Positions 23,351 to 34,690 of a stretch of DNA of 64,000 nt are shown piece after piece. Below the pieces are notes generated by a model. It saw only the letters and a program-made list of their open reading frames with translations, had not been told where the DNA came from and did not search any database. Source of the stretch: Oegoconia quadripuncta (lineage: Eukaryota > Arthropoda > Insecta > Lepidoptera > Autostichidae); assembly GCA_949316235.1 (NCBI GenBank), contig OX438759.1, positions 9,809,118 through 9,873,117 of the forward strand. The letters run 5' to 3'. Position 1 is the first letter of the stretch. Each line of letters opens with the position of its first letter. The translations under genes were made by a program, and so were the position numbers.

Positions 23351-23966
23351 ACTCGAAAACTCAATATTGTAATAATAATTTAAAATAGAAATAAAAGGGA
23401 AAAGAAGAGAATAGCTTTGTTCGCAAGCTGCGTCAAGACTGACTAGTTTTTGAAAATAATTTAGAATTCAGAATTTTGAATAATGTTCCAAAAAAGAAAA
23501 CGCCAAAGAGTTTACCGAAAAGAAGACGGAATTTAGAAGAGGTTGTACGCCTCGTTACAACTTTAACACACATAGGTAGATAGATTATGACATAGCCCAA
23601 ATTCAACACTTTGAGATTTTTTAATTTTCAGGTTTTCTGTTACTCACCCAGAATATTTTTTTAAAACAAATTTAAAAAAATCCTTTTGTTGGATGGGTTT
23701 CATTTATATTATCATATCAGTGACTTAGATAATACAATCATAAAAAGTTCAAGACTCCTTCACAATATAAAATTACGATCCATAACAAAAATAATATTTA
23801 GTTAATTTGATAAGATTCCAAATACGAGTATGTTGTCTAATTGCTATGACATGACATGACATTACACTATCCCCTAGAAACGCTTGCCCATTAAATCAGC
23901 TATCCAAAAACATAGAATAGTTTATGCGAGTGCGTTCAATACCTATAGATGTAATTTTTTACCACC

Positions 23967-24235
23967 GACCTGTTTGGTGTAGTGGTTAGAAACTCTGCTG
24001 CTATACCAAAAGGTCGCGGGTTTGAATCCCGCTAGGGACATATTATGTTTGTATGATGAATACGGAGATGTGTACCCGAGTTATGGATGTTTTTCATTTA
24101 TATATGTATTTATTTACAAAAAAAAAATGTATTTGTGTAGTGTATCAACCATCTGGTATCCACAACACAAGCCTAGTTGCTTAGTGAACTAGATGGCGCT
24201 GTCTGTATATGTCCAAGGATATTTTATTTATTATT
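23967..24235 (+). mobile_element. Full-length tRNA-derived SINE (reference copy)
   Basis: The head GACCTGTTTGGTGTAGTGG is an A-box-like RNA polymerase III promoter element and GGTCGCGGGTTTGAATCCC is the B box. The body has GAGTTATGGATGTTTTTC, CAACCATCTGGTATCCAC and CTAGATGGCGCTGTCTG, and the tail is (TTA)n. Other full copies are at 15669 (minus) and 56327 (plus). Confidence 0.8.
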
Positions 24236-24347
24236 ACCGACGTAAAACGTTGGGTGTAATGTGTTTGACGACATTATGACGTGTTTGATGTAGTTGTGTG
24301 TGGTCTTTTATATTAAAAACAAAACGATGGGACAGGTCCTTCCCTAA

Positions 24348-25301
24348 GAAAGTTGGTTTACAGTAAATAATCTTCTTTTGAATGAAAAAAAAACTAAATG
24401 CTTAAAATTTACTTTACCTAATGTTAAACAAATGCCTATTGACATATTTGTACGAGGTGAAAAATTGGACCTTGTAGACACTACTGTCTTTTTAGGACTG
24501 ACATTGGATGCTAAGCTTCAGTGGGGGCCTCATATTGAGAAACTAGCGAAAAAGCTTGCTTCTGCTGCGTATGCAGTCAAAAAAATCAGAAATTTAACAG
24601 ACGTTCATACCGCAAGACTGGTTTACTTTAGCTATTTCCACAGTTTGATGTCATATGGCATATTGTTGTGGGGAAACGCTGCTGACATACATATGATTTT
24701 TGTTCTGCAGAAGCGTGCTATTCGTGCCATTTATAAATTAGGACCTAGAGAGTCTCTTAGAGATAAGTTTAAGGAAATTAATATCTTAACAATGGCATCT
24801 CAATACATTTATGAGAATTTGTTATATGCAAAAAAAAATATAACCTTATTCGCTAAAAATAGTGATAGGCACAATGTTAATACAAGGAATAAGAACCAGT
24901 TATCTATTTATGTTAGCCGACTTCACAAAGTTAGTAAATCCTTCAAAGGGCAATGTATACGCTTTTATAATAAGGTTCCAGTAGACATTCAAAATATGCC
25001 TTTAAATAAATTTAAAGCAATCATAAAACAGAAATTATTAACAAAAGGCTATTATAACATCACTGACTATTTGAATGATAAGCAAGCATGGACATAGCTG
25101 TCTATTCATATAATTATCAAATCGCAACCTATAATCTGTTTAAAAGAGCAACCCTAGAGTTTCTTGCTCGTTCTTCTCTGGGGAGTCAGCTTTGTGAATG
25201 AGCAGTAAATTTAAACTATAATGTAATATTAATATTAGTAGTGACGTTTTCAAGTGATAATTTTATCCTATGAAATAAAAAAAAAAAAAAAAAAAAAAAA
25301 A
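24348..25301 (+). mobile_element. 5'-truncated CR1-like LINE with intact C-terminal RT frame
   Basis: The frame begins ESWFTVNNLLLNEKKTKC (post-catalytic RT region) and runs to the stop at 25097. It includes FLGLTLDAKLQWGPHIEKL, ARLVYFSYFHSLMSYGILLW and a YNKVP segment, all standard for the end of ORF2 in CR1/Jockey-group LINEs. The RT catalytic motifs are absent because of 5' truncation. The 3' UTR of about 180 nt ends in a run of 25 A. No stop in 240 codons suggests recent insertion. Clade inside the group is uncertain. Confidence 0.85.
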
Positions 25302-25943
25302 GAAGATATTTAGCTTTTAACTCAGTTTTTTGGTTATTTCGATGATATCAGAACCCTCGAAGGTGCTCTAGATATTTTTTTATATATTTAAGATTTAACT
25401 CGGGGATAGGTTGTTAGCAATGTTTGATAGAAATCGGTTAAGCCGTTTTGAAAAGATTTAGCTTTTAAACAGTGTTTATCTGGATATACAATATAGGTAC
25501 ATCGCTTTCGCTTTTGTCGTGGGTTATTCAAATTTTCGATTTATTGCTTTGCTGAGATATTCAATCTCCCTGTATCCTCCTAACGACCAAAGGAAGCAAT
25601 ACCTATGTGCTACTTAGGGACATAGGTACCTACCTATTCCTTGAATTTTAAGTTTTTTTCTGAAAGTATGATTTTAATTTCAATACTTCATGAATATGAA
25701 CCAGTTAAATAGGTACTTGCAACCATAGAAATATATAAAATATTTAATGCTAAAATATTATATATTACAACATAAAATCTTTTTAGAATGAAATTTACCT
25801 TTCCATTATGTAATTTGCCAACATATCACGTAGACACTTACATGAGATTGATACCTACTTGGTGGAAATTTTCGAAACGCTTTGTATTGATCGTTTATTT
25901 TCGGCTTGGTTCGCTTGACTTCGCATGCGCTCACCATCCGAAC
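25302..25943. other. Spacer with decayed repeats
   Basis: Holds degenerate AATCGGTTAAGCCGTTT-type repeats (also near 150, 2300 and 22960) and AT-rich sequence. GC content rises after 25900 into the promoter of the following gene. Confidence 0.5.
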
Positions 25944-26030
25944 GCCGCCATTTTGCAGACAACTGCGCAGCAACGGGGCCCCGATGGCGTCGGTTATAAA
26001 AGGCAGCCATGACGTCAGCGCCCTCCATTA
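25944..26030 (+). promoter_or_regulatory. TATA promoter with YY1/Pho-type and CRE-type motifs
   Basis: In order: GCCGCCATTTT at 25944 (reverse complement AAAATGGCGGC, the YY1/Pleiohomeotic consensus), TATAAAAG at 25995-26002, and TGACGTCA at 26010-26017, a perfect CREB/ATF palindrome. A start site about 30 bp after the TATA box would fall near 26025. The CRE lying between the TATA box and the inferred start is unusual spacing. All motifs are read directly; use as a promoter is inferred. Confidence 0.6.
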
Positions 26031-26164
26031 ATCGCTTACTTCGTGATGCCGTGCAGACGTGTTTTGTGTTGTGAAGTGCTCCAGTTCTCCAAGTGAATTT
26101 TGCCTGGTTGGATACAGGTGTGTAATATTGTCCTCACCACAATATTATTTGCCCTCTAGTAAAT

Positions 26165-26530
26165 ATGGGCTACATTTCAAATGAAAAGTCTGTTGTTGAC
26201 TTTTGTGAAAGCAAAACTGAATCCCTGTCTAATTGGGTACGTCAAGTCAAAAATAAATCACATAGTGCAAAGACAAAGAGAAAGCGCGACTTGAGGATAA
26301 TCGCCATTTTGAGTAACTCTCTAACTCGCGCCGAGAGTGAACTAGTTACGAAACAACGAGAACGTGCTAGAAGGTGGGCTCAGATGCAAGCAGACCTCGG
26401 ATTGAGCAATAAAGAAGAAGAAATAGCCAAACAGCAACGAGAGAAAATCGATAATTTATGGAAGAATGATCTCAGCGGTTTAGATAGTTTTTTCAAAGAA
26501 TTAGACAATGTGAAGCCAATTCCAAAGTAA
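26165..26530 (+). CDS. Hypothetical 121-residue basic, probably helical protein
   Basis: Not a family I recognise. The ORF starts at ATG with A at -3 and ends at TAA; there is no signal peptide or membrane segment. The N-terminal third has a basic cluster (KTKRKRD, about residues 38-44) that could be a nuclear-localisation signal. The middle and C-terminal parts are rich in K, R, E and Q (KQRERARRWAQMQADLGLS, then KEEEIAKQQREKIDNLW) and probably form amphipathic helices or a coiled coil. The end is PIPK. A TATA/CRE promoter about 140 bp upstream and a poly(A) signal about 300 bp downstream make a compact single-exon unit. It could also be one exon of a larger gene or a domesticated mobile-element ORF. 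Confidence 0.6.
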   Translation: MGYISNEKSVVDFCESKTESLSNWVRQVKNKSHSAKTKRKRDLRIIAILSNSLTRAESELVTKQRERARRWAQMQADLGLSNKEEEIAKQQREKIDNLWKNDLSGLDSFFKELDNVKPIPK

Positions 26531-26631
26531 AATGTCCTAGGTAATGTACATTGTCTTTGTATCTGTGATATATGTAGGATGTTTTTCTAAATTACAGTCC
26601 CATTGCGTTTCGCGTGGGTCTGCATCCGCCG

Positions 26632-26643
26632 GCCGCCATCTTG
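26632..26643 (-). promoter_or_regulatory. Second YY1/Pho-type motif
   Basis: GCCGCCATCTTG (reverse complement CAAGATGGCGGC) lies about 100 bp after the stop codon in a local GC-rich patch. It matches the YY1/Pho consensus as well as the motif in the promoter. It may serve a 3' enhancer or a divergent start; not shown. Confidence 0.4.
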
Positions 26644-26834
26644 GTTGCCGTTGGGGCGCGGTCGCAGCTTGCTACAAAATGGGTTTGTAAAAAATGGTAT
26701 CATGCATTTAATTTATTTAATTAGTTCAATTGTAAATGTAAATAGGTATTTCAATTCAATCTTCAACAGGTTTATTGAAATTTGAGTTTTATTCATATTG
26801 AATACAAAAATTGTAACATATGTTTAAGTATGGA

Positions 26835-26840
26835 AATAAA
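26835..26840 (+). terminator. Poly(A) signal of the 121-residue ORF
   Basis: AATAAA about 305 nt after the stop in an AT-rich 3' UTR; the only canonical signal nearby. Confidence 0.5.
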
Positions 26841-26934
26841 AATGAATTTTTCAAAAGAATCGTTGTCTCTCTGAATCTATTTTATTTTTTATTGTGATTT
26901 CACCCGAATGTGTTATTCCATGACATCATCATCG

Positions 26935-27135
26935 TCACTACGTGGGAATGTGGCCGAGAGGCGGTTTGGCGCGATCGAGCGCCACCTGCTGTGTATGAGT
27001 CATCGCTGACGGCCGCTCCGAGATCTAGCAGCATTCTCTACCGCACACAATGCTCCCTCGCTCACGACGCGCTATACACCGCGCACGCACGAATCATTCG
27101 CTCAAGTCCCGGTTGTCAGCCCACTAGGTAAACGT
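26935..27135 (+). promoter_or_regulatory. Isolated GC-rich patch, possible promoter and first exon
   Basis: A sharp GC-rich island in AT-rich surroundings. It contains an E-box in GCCACCTGCTG, an AP-1-like ATGAGTCAT near 26995 and several CGCGC runs, and ends at a donor-like ACTAG/GTAAAC at 27128. The open frame across it has no recognisable product. It could be the 5' end of a transcript running rightward. Function is inferred only. Confidence 0.3.
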
Positions 27136-28318
27136 TAGGTGATTTCGCCATGATTTCATCATCATTATCGTCTGTACATAAGCGGCCCGCGTGCGGGTCT
27201 TTGCCAATAACTTATATTTAGATCTCTCAGAATTCTGCTGGCTCGTGAAGAGTAAACAACTAAGTACAAAGGCATCATTGGCGAGAAGTTGAATAGGAAT
27301 ATTGTTTCGAAAGAGAATAACCAGAAATCTTGGTGAGTCGAGAGCTGTTGTAACATAACAATTCTGGTAACACTGTCTTGTAACAATGTAGGAATTTCTC
27401 AATGCTTTTATCTTAAAACGGCCCAAGGGCGATCTCTGTGAAATAACCTTCCACACCTAAACAGGTATTCTATAAGTATAATGAAGAACGCGCGAGGAAG
27501 ATAATGTTAGCGTACAGTGTGATGCGACTACGGTCCCTTCCGCCAACAAACGGTATGAGAGCTCCTTGACCCGCCGAGGTAACTACCTACTGCACGGCAG
27601 CGCGATGTCGGCGCACTTTCACTTTTAGGTAACACTCAGGTCTTTGATACTTGTGCAATAACGGTTTAATGAGAATTATGCATGTTGTTTTTTATGAAAC
27701 TTTACATTCGATAGTCTGTGTAGAACCAACTTATGTTAAAATTATTTTACCTGTTTAATAATATTACACCTGCAAACTAAAATATTTACAACATTTATGA
27801 CGTGTGGTCTTATCTGTACCTCTGACAGCTGAACGGATTTTTTTTATTGTTTTTGTGTGTCAATAACTTAGTATTCCCAGCGTCGCATTGTGTGACTACG
27901 CGTCGCGCGTGACGACCCGAAGGTGAAAAAGAAGGTCGAAAGCAACGAGATCATAGCTCGTGAAATATGGATCTCTGAAGATCTTAGGTAATGGCTACAA
28001 AGACTACCTACAATTTTATATCGCATATATTTACGACGAAATGTATGGTGGAAAGAACCAAGTGTGGGCTGATAAAATTTCCGGGACACTCGAGCAAATA
28101 GGCTGATACCTATAATAACAAGTAATGAATATGAACATTATAAAGCTATATGAACAAGGAATTAGGGTAACTACACGTGGGTTAACTATATAGATGGTAA
28201 GTTTCTGAAATTCTGTCATGACTTTTCTTCTGCGCAATTGTCTATCTAGCTAGATCAATATTTTACAAGACTCTTATTTTATTAGAAAATGTAGGCCTTT
28301 AACAATTTTTTTCTGTAA

Positions 28319-28540
28319 GGTACAATCAGCATCAAAATGATATTAGTAGTCCGGTTGTCAAATCAACTACATTTTAGAAACATTAACCTTGACAACATTG
28401 TACTAAATAACCGCAGGCAGACTTAAGACAAATAAATTGGTTAAGTAGGTATATTGGAATTGTCAAGGTTAACTTTATAAAATGTTGAGATATATTTAAC
28501 CAACTTTTGCTAGTATAATTTTATTATGCTGACTTCACAT
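28319..28540. repeat. MITE with long imperfect TIRs
   Basis: The left arm from GGTACAATCAGCATCAAAAT through ATTAACCTTGACAA is matched by TTGTCAAGGTTAA...ATTATGCTGACTTC on the right, with arms of about 70-80 bp. No ORF. Confidence 0.65.
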
Positions 28541-29814
28541 TTGTTACCTAGGTGACATTAACCGGGAATATAAGTCGCATATTTACATCCAATAGAAACG
28601 ATTTACAATTACATTGACTGCTATGAAGTGAGCAGCTTGGAACTGTGTAGGTTTAGCACACAATGTAAATGAAATCGGTTCCGACTATTGGAAGAAATTA
28701 CGGATGTTATATTCCCAATCTAAACATAAATAAAAAGATAGGTTGTTGAATACACATTAATTGATTGTCTGCAACCTTCACAGCTATCATCTGTACTGGG
28801 GTCCGCGGCTGTATCGTGAATAAGGTTCACTCACACCGCTAAATACGAAACTTGGTGAAGCCCTTCCATCGCGAGAAGGCTAGCCACCCCGCCGGCCGGA
28901 CCCAGCCATGTCCGCCCAAAATCTGGCCCCAGTATAGCCAGTGGAATATTCCCAGATAAGTCACGGTGCCGTCGTAGTAAATCTTTAAGCGACTTAATTG
29001 ACAAACAGATTAATAACTAGAACTCTTTAATTCGAAAGGAAACGAAATCAAATTCGGATGTAAAAGTTATCTAAAAGTTTACCGGAAGCCTGTGGAATTC
29101 ATTTGCTAGGTAAGTGTATCCCCCCCCCCTTTAATCGCCCATTTCCCCATGCAAACTTGAATAGTTCACCAGGGTGAGCCGTACAGGAGCGTATACCATT
29201 ATTGGTTCGCCAAACTCAAAATATGTAAAGATTATAGGTACTCCTGTAGCAATTGAAATGGCAATATGAAACATGACTTATCAATCAAGTTAATATTTGT
29301 ATTAAAAAAGTTTTAATGGCTCATGAGTTTTCGTTTTTGAAAACGGGTGAATTACATACAGGTACGCTCAAGTCCGTGCTATATCCCAGTGAACTTTTGA
29401 GGAGTATAGAGGGCAAAGAAAGATTAAGAATACACAGGTTACATTTTTTTTTTCATAAATTGCTGAACCGAAGTATGTAGCTATAAGTATTGCAATTACA
29501 ATATATTCACATATTGGTTTAGACATTTGAGGAATGTAAGATTCTGAATTCTATTAACTACATATATACGGATGGAAATAAGTCGGTCGGTGGAGAGAAA
29601 GTACCTTAAATATTGATGCTAGCAAATTTTACTCAAATTAAACGTTCCTTTGTTTTTTAACATAATTAAAACTGCATTCAAAGTTTCAACAAAGCCGCTT
29701 GCCTTAGCCGGGAATTGTACCTAAAAATAACACCTGTATCTTTGTGGTACATTATAGGAAAAATCAATGGGACATCAATATCTAGAGTAAATTTGTTGAT
29801 GGTAACCAACGGTT

Positions 29815-29960
29815 GTGGGTTCGAATCCCGCTAGGAATAAGTGTTTGTGTGATGAAAACAAACCTTTATTCCCGAGTCATGAACACGTGTTTATATAAAT
29901 AATTATATAATTCGTTATCTAGTTCCCACATAACTGACTGCTTAGTTTGCCTTGATAATT
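29815..29960 (+). mobile_element. tRNA-derived SINE, truncated head
   Basis: B-box GTGGGTTCGAATCCCGCTAG at about 29814-29833, then CCCGAGTCATGAACACG and a TTATCTAGTTCCCAC body. Related to the fragments at 1425, 3600 and 19795. Confidence 0.65.
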
Positions 29961-31149
29961 GGTGTAACTGTCCGAAATATTTAAACTGCATTCATATACT
30001 TAATTTTCACCAAGTTTCAAAAAGGAGAAGGATATAAATTCGACTGCTTTATATTTATTATGTGTGCTTCGCGATACCACCGACATTTGAGAACATATTC
30101 TTTTTTTGTTAGAATGGTTATACCACCACGGTTATCCCATATACTTAAATTTGGTTATGATCTGATAATGCAGTCCGGAGATAAAGAACGCACAGAACCC
30201 TACTGGAGTCGGGTTTTGAAACATTTTTGGCGATTCAATTATTAACAAATATTAGTTAGATTAAGGAATGTTTCCTTTAAATAAAATTTGCCAGCGTCAA
30301 TATTTAAGCTCCATTCTCTTACCAGCCCGCATTCTTTCTATTCTGTACACTTGTGTGTGATTGTGAATCATGCATGATTCATATCATGTGTGGGACACAA
30401 GGACATAAAAAGATACTAAAAAAAATTATATTTCTGAAGAATTAAAAAATAACAAAGCTGATGGTCTGTCGGCCCAATAGGTTAGTAACATTAAGAATTT
30501 TGATTTTCAGGATAGTTTATGCTCCACATAGATACATATACGCTTCCAAATTATATGGAATTTTAAATTAAGTATTTCAATGAAATAGTACCTACATAAT
30601 TGGGCACAATAACTAACTACCAATGAATAAATTGCAAATTATCTACTACACAGTATGTAATATATGTACCTACTGATGATATCTAAATATATATAAATTT
30701 TGTGATCTGCCCATCAAATGGACAATATTATGCAAAAATATGACAAGCAAAATCCAAAAACAAAGTTGAGATATCAAGATGGGCTTATAAACGAGGACAA
30801 TGCGATTGTATAATTCTAACTTACTCATCTACCCTTACATGGATTATTTATTACATATTCCTTACAGAAAAACAAGAAAATATAAAGTAAAGAAAATTTC
30901 TGGCAAAAACTAAATATTGTAACATTTTAAAACGGGATAAGTAACCACAAAATTTTAGTTGCTTCTTGATGTTTATTTCAAACTGGCTATTACTTATGAA
31001 GAGATTTGCTTTTCAATCGGCGAGCGGGCTCGCGGATTTTTTGTTTTTATTGATCATCTTCCCTTCAGGTAGACCGCGGTATCGGTTGCAGTAAATAATT
31101 TTACCTGGCCACATTCCATAACCTAACTCACGAATGGAACAGTAACGAT

Positions 31150-31900
31150 GAATTTGGATAACCCACCAACGATTTCACTTTTATACATTGCTACAATGAT
31201 AAAAAGAATGAATGGAAAAATGCATATGAGGCAAAATGCCCTTGGAGTTTATCTTCTTTTACTAGGGCTTGTCCTCAGTTTCGACGTTCAACAAAGGAAT
31301 GACGACCGGGGACTGGAACTTTCCATCTTATCTTCTTCGAATACTTGTTATTGAAATTTTCGTACCATGCTGCCATTGTCTTACACAGCTTGGTAAGTGA
31401 CCTCTACATGACCCGCTTCCTGCTCAATCTGGCACGACAGGTGTGTAATCAAGATAATAAAGAGTCGCATTATGCGTGAATCATCTTCAGATCTCTAATC
31501 TGCGTGCCTTCAACGCTCCGACATGGAGTACTATTTTTAATATTTCACATAAGCTCTAACAATATTGATTTGAGACGACATCTACGCAACGGACTAAGCT
31601 ATACAACACATTATTTTCCTGGTTTACATATTCTGCCATGGGTAAGTGGCCATATTAATCTTCGGATAATATTTCCAACGAGCTGCTGTTATGAGGAGAT
31701 TTGACGATGACACTTCGCGGTTCAACATGCCATGAAAAGCACTTAAGTATTTAAAAGACTACGTATTTTGAAAGTTGCACAACACGACCTACGCCTGAAG
31801 TCATTTTCTGTAACGACGATGCTATTTGTCAACCTTATACAGCGAGGTAAGGGGACTCAAGTCTCATTCGTCTGTATGAATGAACAAGCGTAAAAGCATA
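31150..31900 (+). other. Cluster of 5' splice-site-like sequences in weakly repeated units
   Basis: Donor-like CTTG/GTAAGTGACC (31393), CATGG/GTAAGTGG (about 31640) and GCGAG/GTAAGGGG (31849) each follow a similar context, for instance ATGCTGCCATTG...TTACACAGC versus ATGCTATTTGTC...TATACAGC. This suggests two or three decayed duplicates about 210-250 bp apart. No coding sequence is recognised. If transcribed they could be alternative first exons. Confidence 0.3.
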
Positions 31901-33379
31901 CATAATCTATGTAGCTATATGATCCAGATATATGGAAAAAAAAACATGAAATACAAATAAGTATGGATATTTCAACAATGGAATTATAAAAATGATGGTA
32001 ATTTTTTCCTCTCATTTATTTTTTGTGGCTTGTGCTTTGTACAACTAGGTATATCTCTCAGATGATCACCACCTCTGTCAAGGACATCTCTGCCCGCAGC
32101 AGGTTCACTCAAAACTGAATACCGGTATAAATTCTTGATTTTTTTTATTTTAGATTCTATATACTTATTACAATTTTCAAAAGAGATGGAACATAAAAGA
32201 AACACTAGTGCGACCCCACACTGAAAATCCTGACACAATTCTGATAATCCTATTTGCAATGTTTTGTTGCGTGTTAATGTTTTATACACCTAGGTGAATG
32301 GCGTCGATTTGACTGTCCAAGTGGCCCAGGCATCGCACAGCCTGCCTGCATTTACCTTGCTATCTATTGTGTGTTGTGCATCTATATGATCAATGAAATA
32401 ATGATATTCGTATAAACATAACGAAACAAGAAAATGAAGATTCAGCAAAAATGGTAACTAACCATAAATTGTTTCCCTTAATATTTTTTCGGTTCGTCGC
32501 TTGCTATGTTTTGCACAGAAGTGGGGGTTTCCAATACGGTTGCCAGTGCCAGTCTTTCTTCTAGTCTGCAACAAGTCTATTTTCATCTTTACCGAATGCT
32601 ACTCATCGGTGTGGTCAACGCGGCTTGGCCGATCATTGCGGTGGTATTTTATTACTTTACTAAAAGACGGATGTCCGAAATCGTAACCTTTATTTTTAAC
32701 ATTACCTTGGTTCGTGTCGTGTTTTCTTTTGTACAGCTAAATAAATCGCTTCCGGTTACGAGTGTTTGTTTGCTGTCAAGCCGTGGAGGTGTCTCTGCTT
32801 CCGTGCTGCCTGCCAAACTACGCTCTCCTGCACTATACAAATAAATGCACGATGCGACACCTCGGGGCCAGTCATGGTATAACATTTTAACTTTTTAGAT
32901 CTTGATGTATAAATTAGAATATGTACTACTTTATTGCGACAAGAACTTAGTACCGTCTTCGTTAATCCTAATTTATCGATTCTTGGTCGTGGTGCCAGAT
33001 TATGAGTTAATGTTTATTTATCCGCGCTATCTGAAGCCAGCTATGATTCACCATATCAGAGAAAACAAACTTGACTTCTTGAGGCAACCGTTAAGATAAA
33101 AGGAAAACCTTTTCCCAGAGTTTATTATAAAGAACAAGTAAACCATATAAGCTACCAAGTATCTAAACAACATCACGACGTTACACGACTACGAGTGCTA
33201 TCTGGCTAGCTGTTTGATCCAGGAACTGAAATTACTTACACGACTTCGTTGTGGTTCTGCTACGATACCTATCCATTCTCTATCTTTGAAAATTGATGAA
33301 CGTTTTCACGCAACAAAAAACGAACTTGGTGGGAATTACAAAATAATGAATCTATGCAAGGCAACTTCTAATATGATCA

Positions 33380-34690
33380 GGATAACCCTAATCAATATTT
33401 TTTGTTTCGTCGAATGTCCTGTTTCTGTACAGCTAGGTCTCTGGCAGAGAATTGCTCCTGTACCACCGAGTGAAATTATTTCATCTTGGAACTCATTTTT
33501 ATAGATATTGATATTTTATTGAACATTAAATATCATCAAAGAAGAACACTAGTTATTTAAAATATTAATAATTGATGCGGCGACAACCTAACAAAAGAAC
33601 AAAGGCTTCAGATAAAGCACTGACCCGCGGAGGTTGCGTGGAGTGACGCAGTAAATTCAGGGTAATCTTAATCTTCTGGTTCGTCTCTTGTCCTGTTTCT
33701 GTACAGCTAGGTTATACCGTCAGATGCTCGTGCGTGACGAAGTCTACAGTATACAGCTTGTTGCCAGTCTACTGTAATCTGCTAGTTCTGCCAAGCCTTC
33801 TACAACAGAACTTTGGCGCCGTTGCGGTATTATTTTTACTCTTTATTCCTTTTGTATTAATTTCATTTAAAATATTAAAGATCGAAACAGCGAAACAAAA
33901 GTACAAAGAGCAAATGATGTGCATAAAAAAAGATTGCGTGACGCAGGAAATTGACCCTAATCTTAATTTTCTGGTTCGTCTCTTGTCCTGTTTCTGTACA
34001 GCTAGGTTTATACCGTTTGATGCTCGTGCGTGAATGAAGACTACATTATACACCTCATTGCCAGTCTACTGTTGCCTGCTAGAGTGCAGCCAAGACGTCT
34101 CCACGTCTCTCGTGCCGTGTCGGGATCGTTTTTCCTCTAGTCCTTGGTAAAAATATTAAATAAAGCGTTTAAAAATATTGTTACGACGAAATAAAAGAAC
34201 GTAACAAAGAATACGGATATGAGAGGTTCCCTGATGCAAGAAATTGACGGTAATCCTAATCTTAATTTTCTGGTTCGTCTCTTGTCCTGTTTCTGTTCAG
34301 CTAGGTAATTGCCAGTCTACTGTAACCTGCTATTGCTGCCAAGCCATCTCCAACAGAACTCTCGTGCCGTTGCGGTATAATTTTTATTATTTATTCCTTG
34401 GTATTAATTTACAATATTAAGATTGAAACGGCGAAACGAATGAACTCAACAAAAGTACAAGGTATATGGATAAAAGGTTACGTGACTCAGGAAATTGCCC
34501 TAAGCTTAATTTTCTGGTTCGTCTCTTGTCCTGTTTCTGTACAGCTAGGTTATAATGTCTGATGCTCGTGCGTATCTGAAGTCATTGCCAGTCTTCTGTT
34601 GCCTGCTAGAGTGCTGCCAACACAATTCTCCACAATTCTAGTGCCGTTGCGGTAATACTCTTTATTCCGGTGACTAGAAATAATAGAGTA
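33380..34690 (+). repeat. Tandem array of ~245-300-bp units with a 3' splice-site-like core
   Basis: Five units each carry TTGTCCTGTTTCTGTACAGC followed by TAGGT, with the AG near 33432, 33706, 34001, 34300 and 34543. Around it are GGTTCGTCTC, ATGCTCGTGCGTG, TTGCCAGTCTACTG and a GAAACRGCGAAAC-type segment. A further copy of the core is at 36700-36735 and weaker ones are near 32490 and 32715. Unit ends are diverged by small indels. Open frames differ between units, so the repeat is not coding. Confidence 0.7.

Larger units (their letters stand above)
27136..31140. other. Intergenic, few recognisable elements
   Basis: Apart from the MITE at 28319 and the SINE at 29815, nothing was identified. 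A second GC-rich patch at 27485-27635 has no recognisable ORF. Near 28800-28960 a GC-rich segment has weakly inverted ends (TACTGGGGTCC / GGCCCCAGTA). At 29120-29129 there is a run of ten C. Confidence 0.5.

Noticed and set aside
23967..24040. Possible tRNA gene (A and B boxes present)
   Set aside because: It is the head of a repeated SINE with a shared body and (TTA)n tail; the same applies to 15869-15935, 16780-16850, 29814-29833 and 56327-56400.
32506..32844. 112-codon open frame with hydrophobic segments, as a possible membrane protein
   Set aside because: No family resemblance, no splice or promoter context, and it overlaps an equally open minus frame; it lies in the repeat-derived 32-34 kb region.
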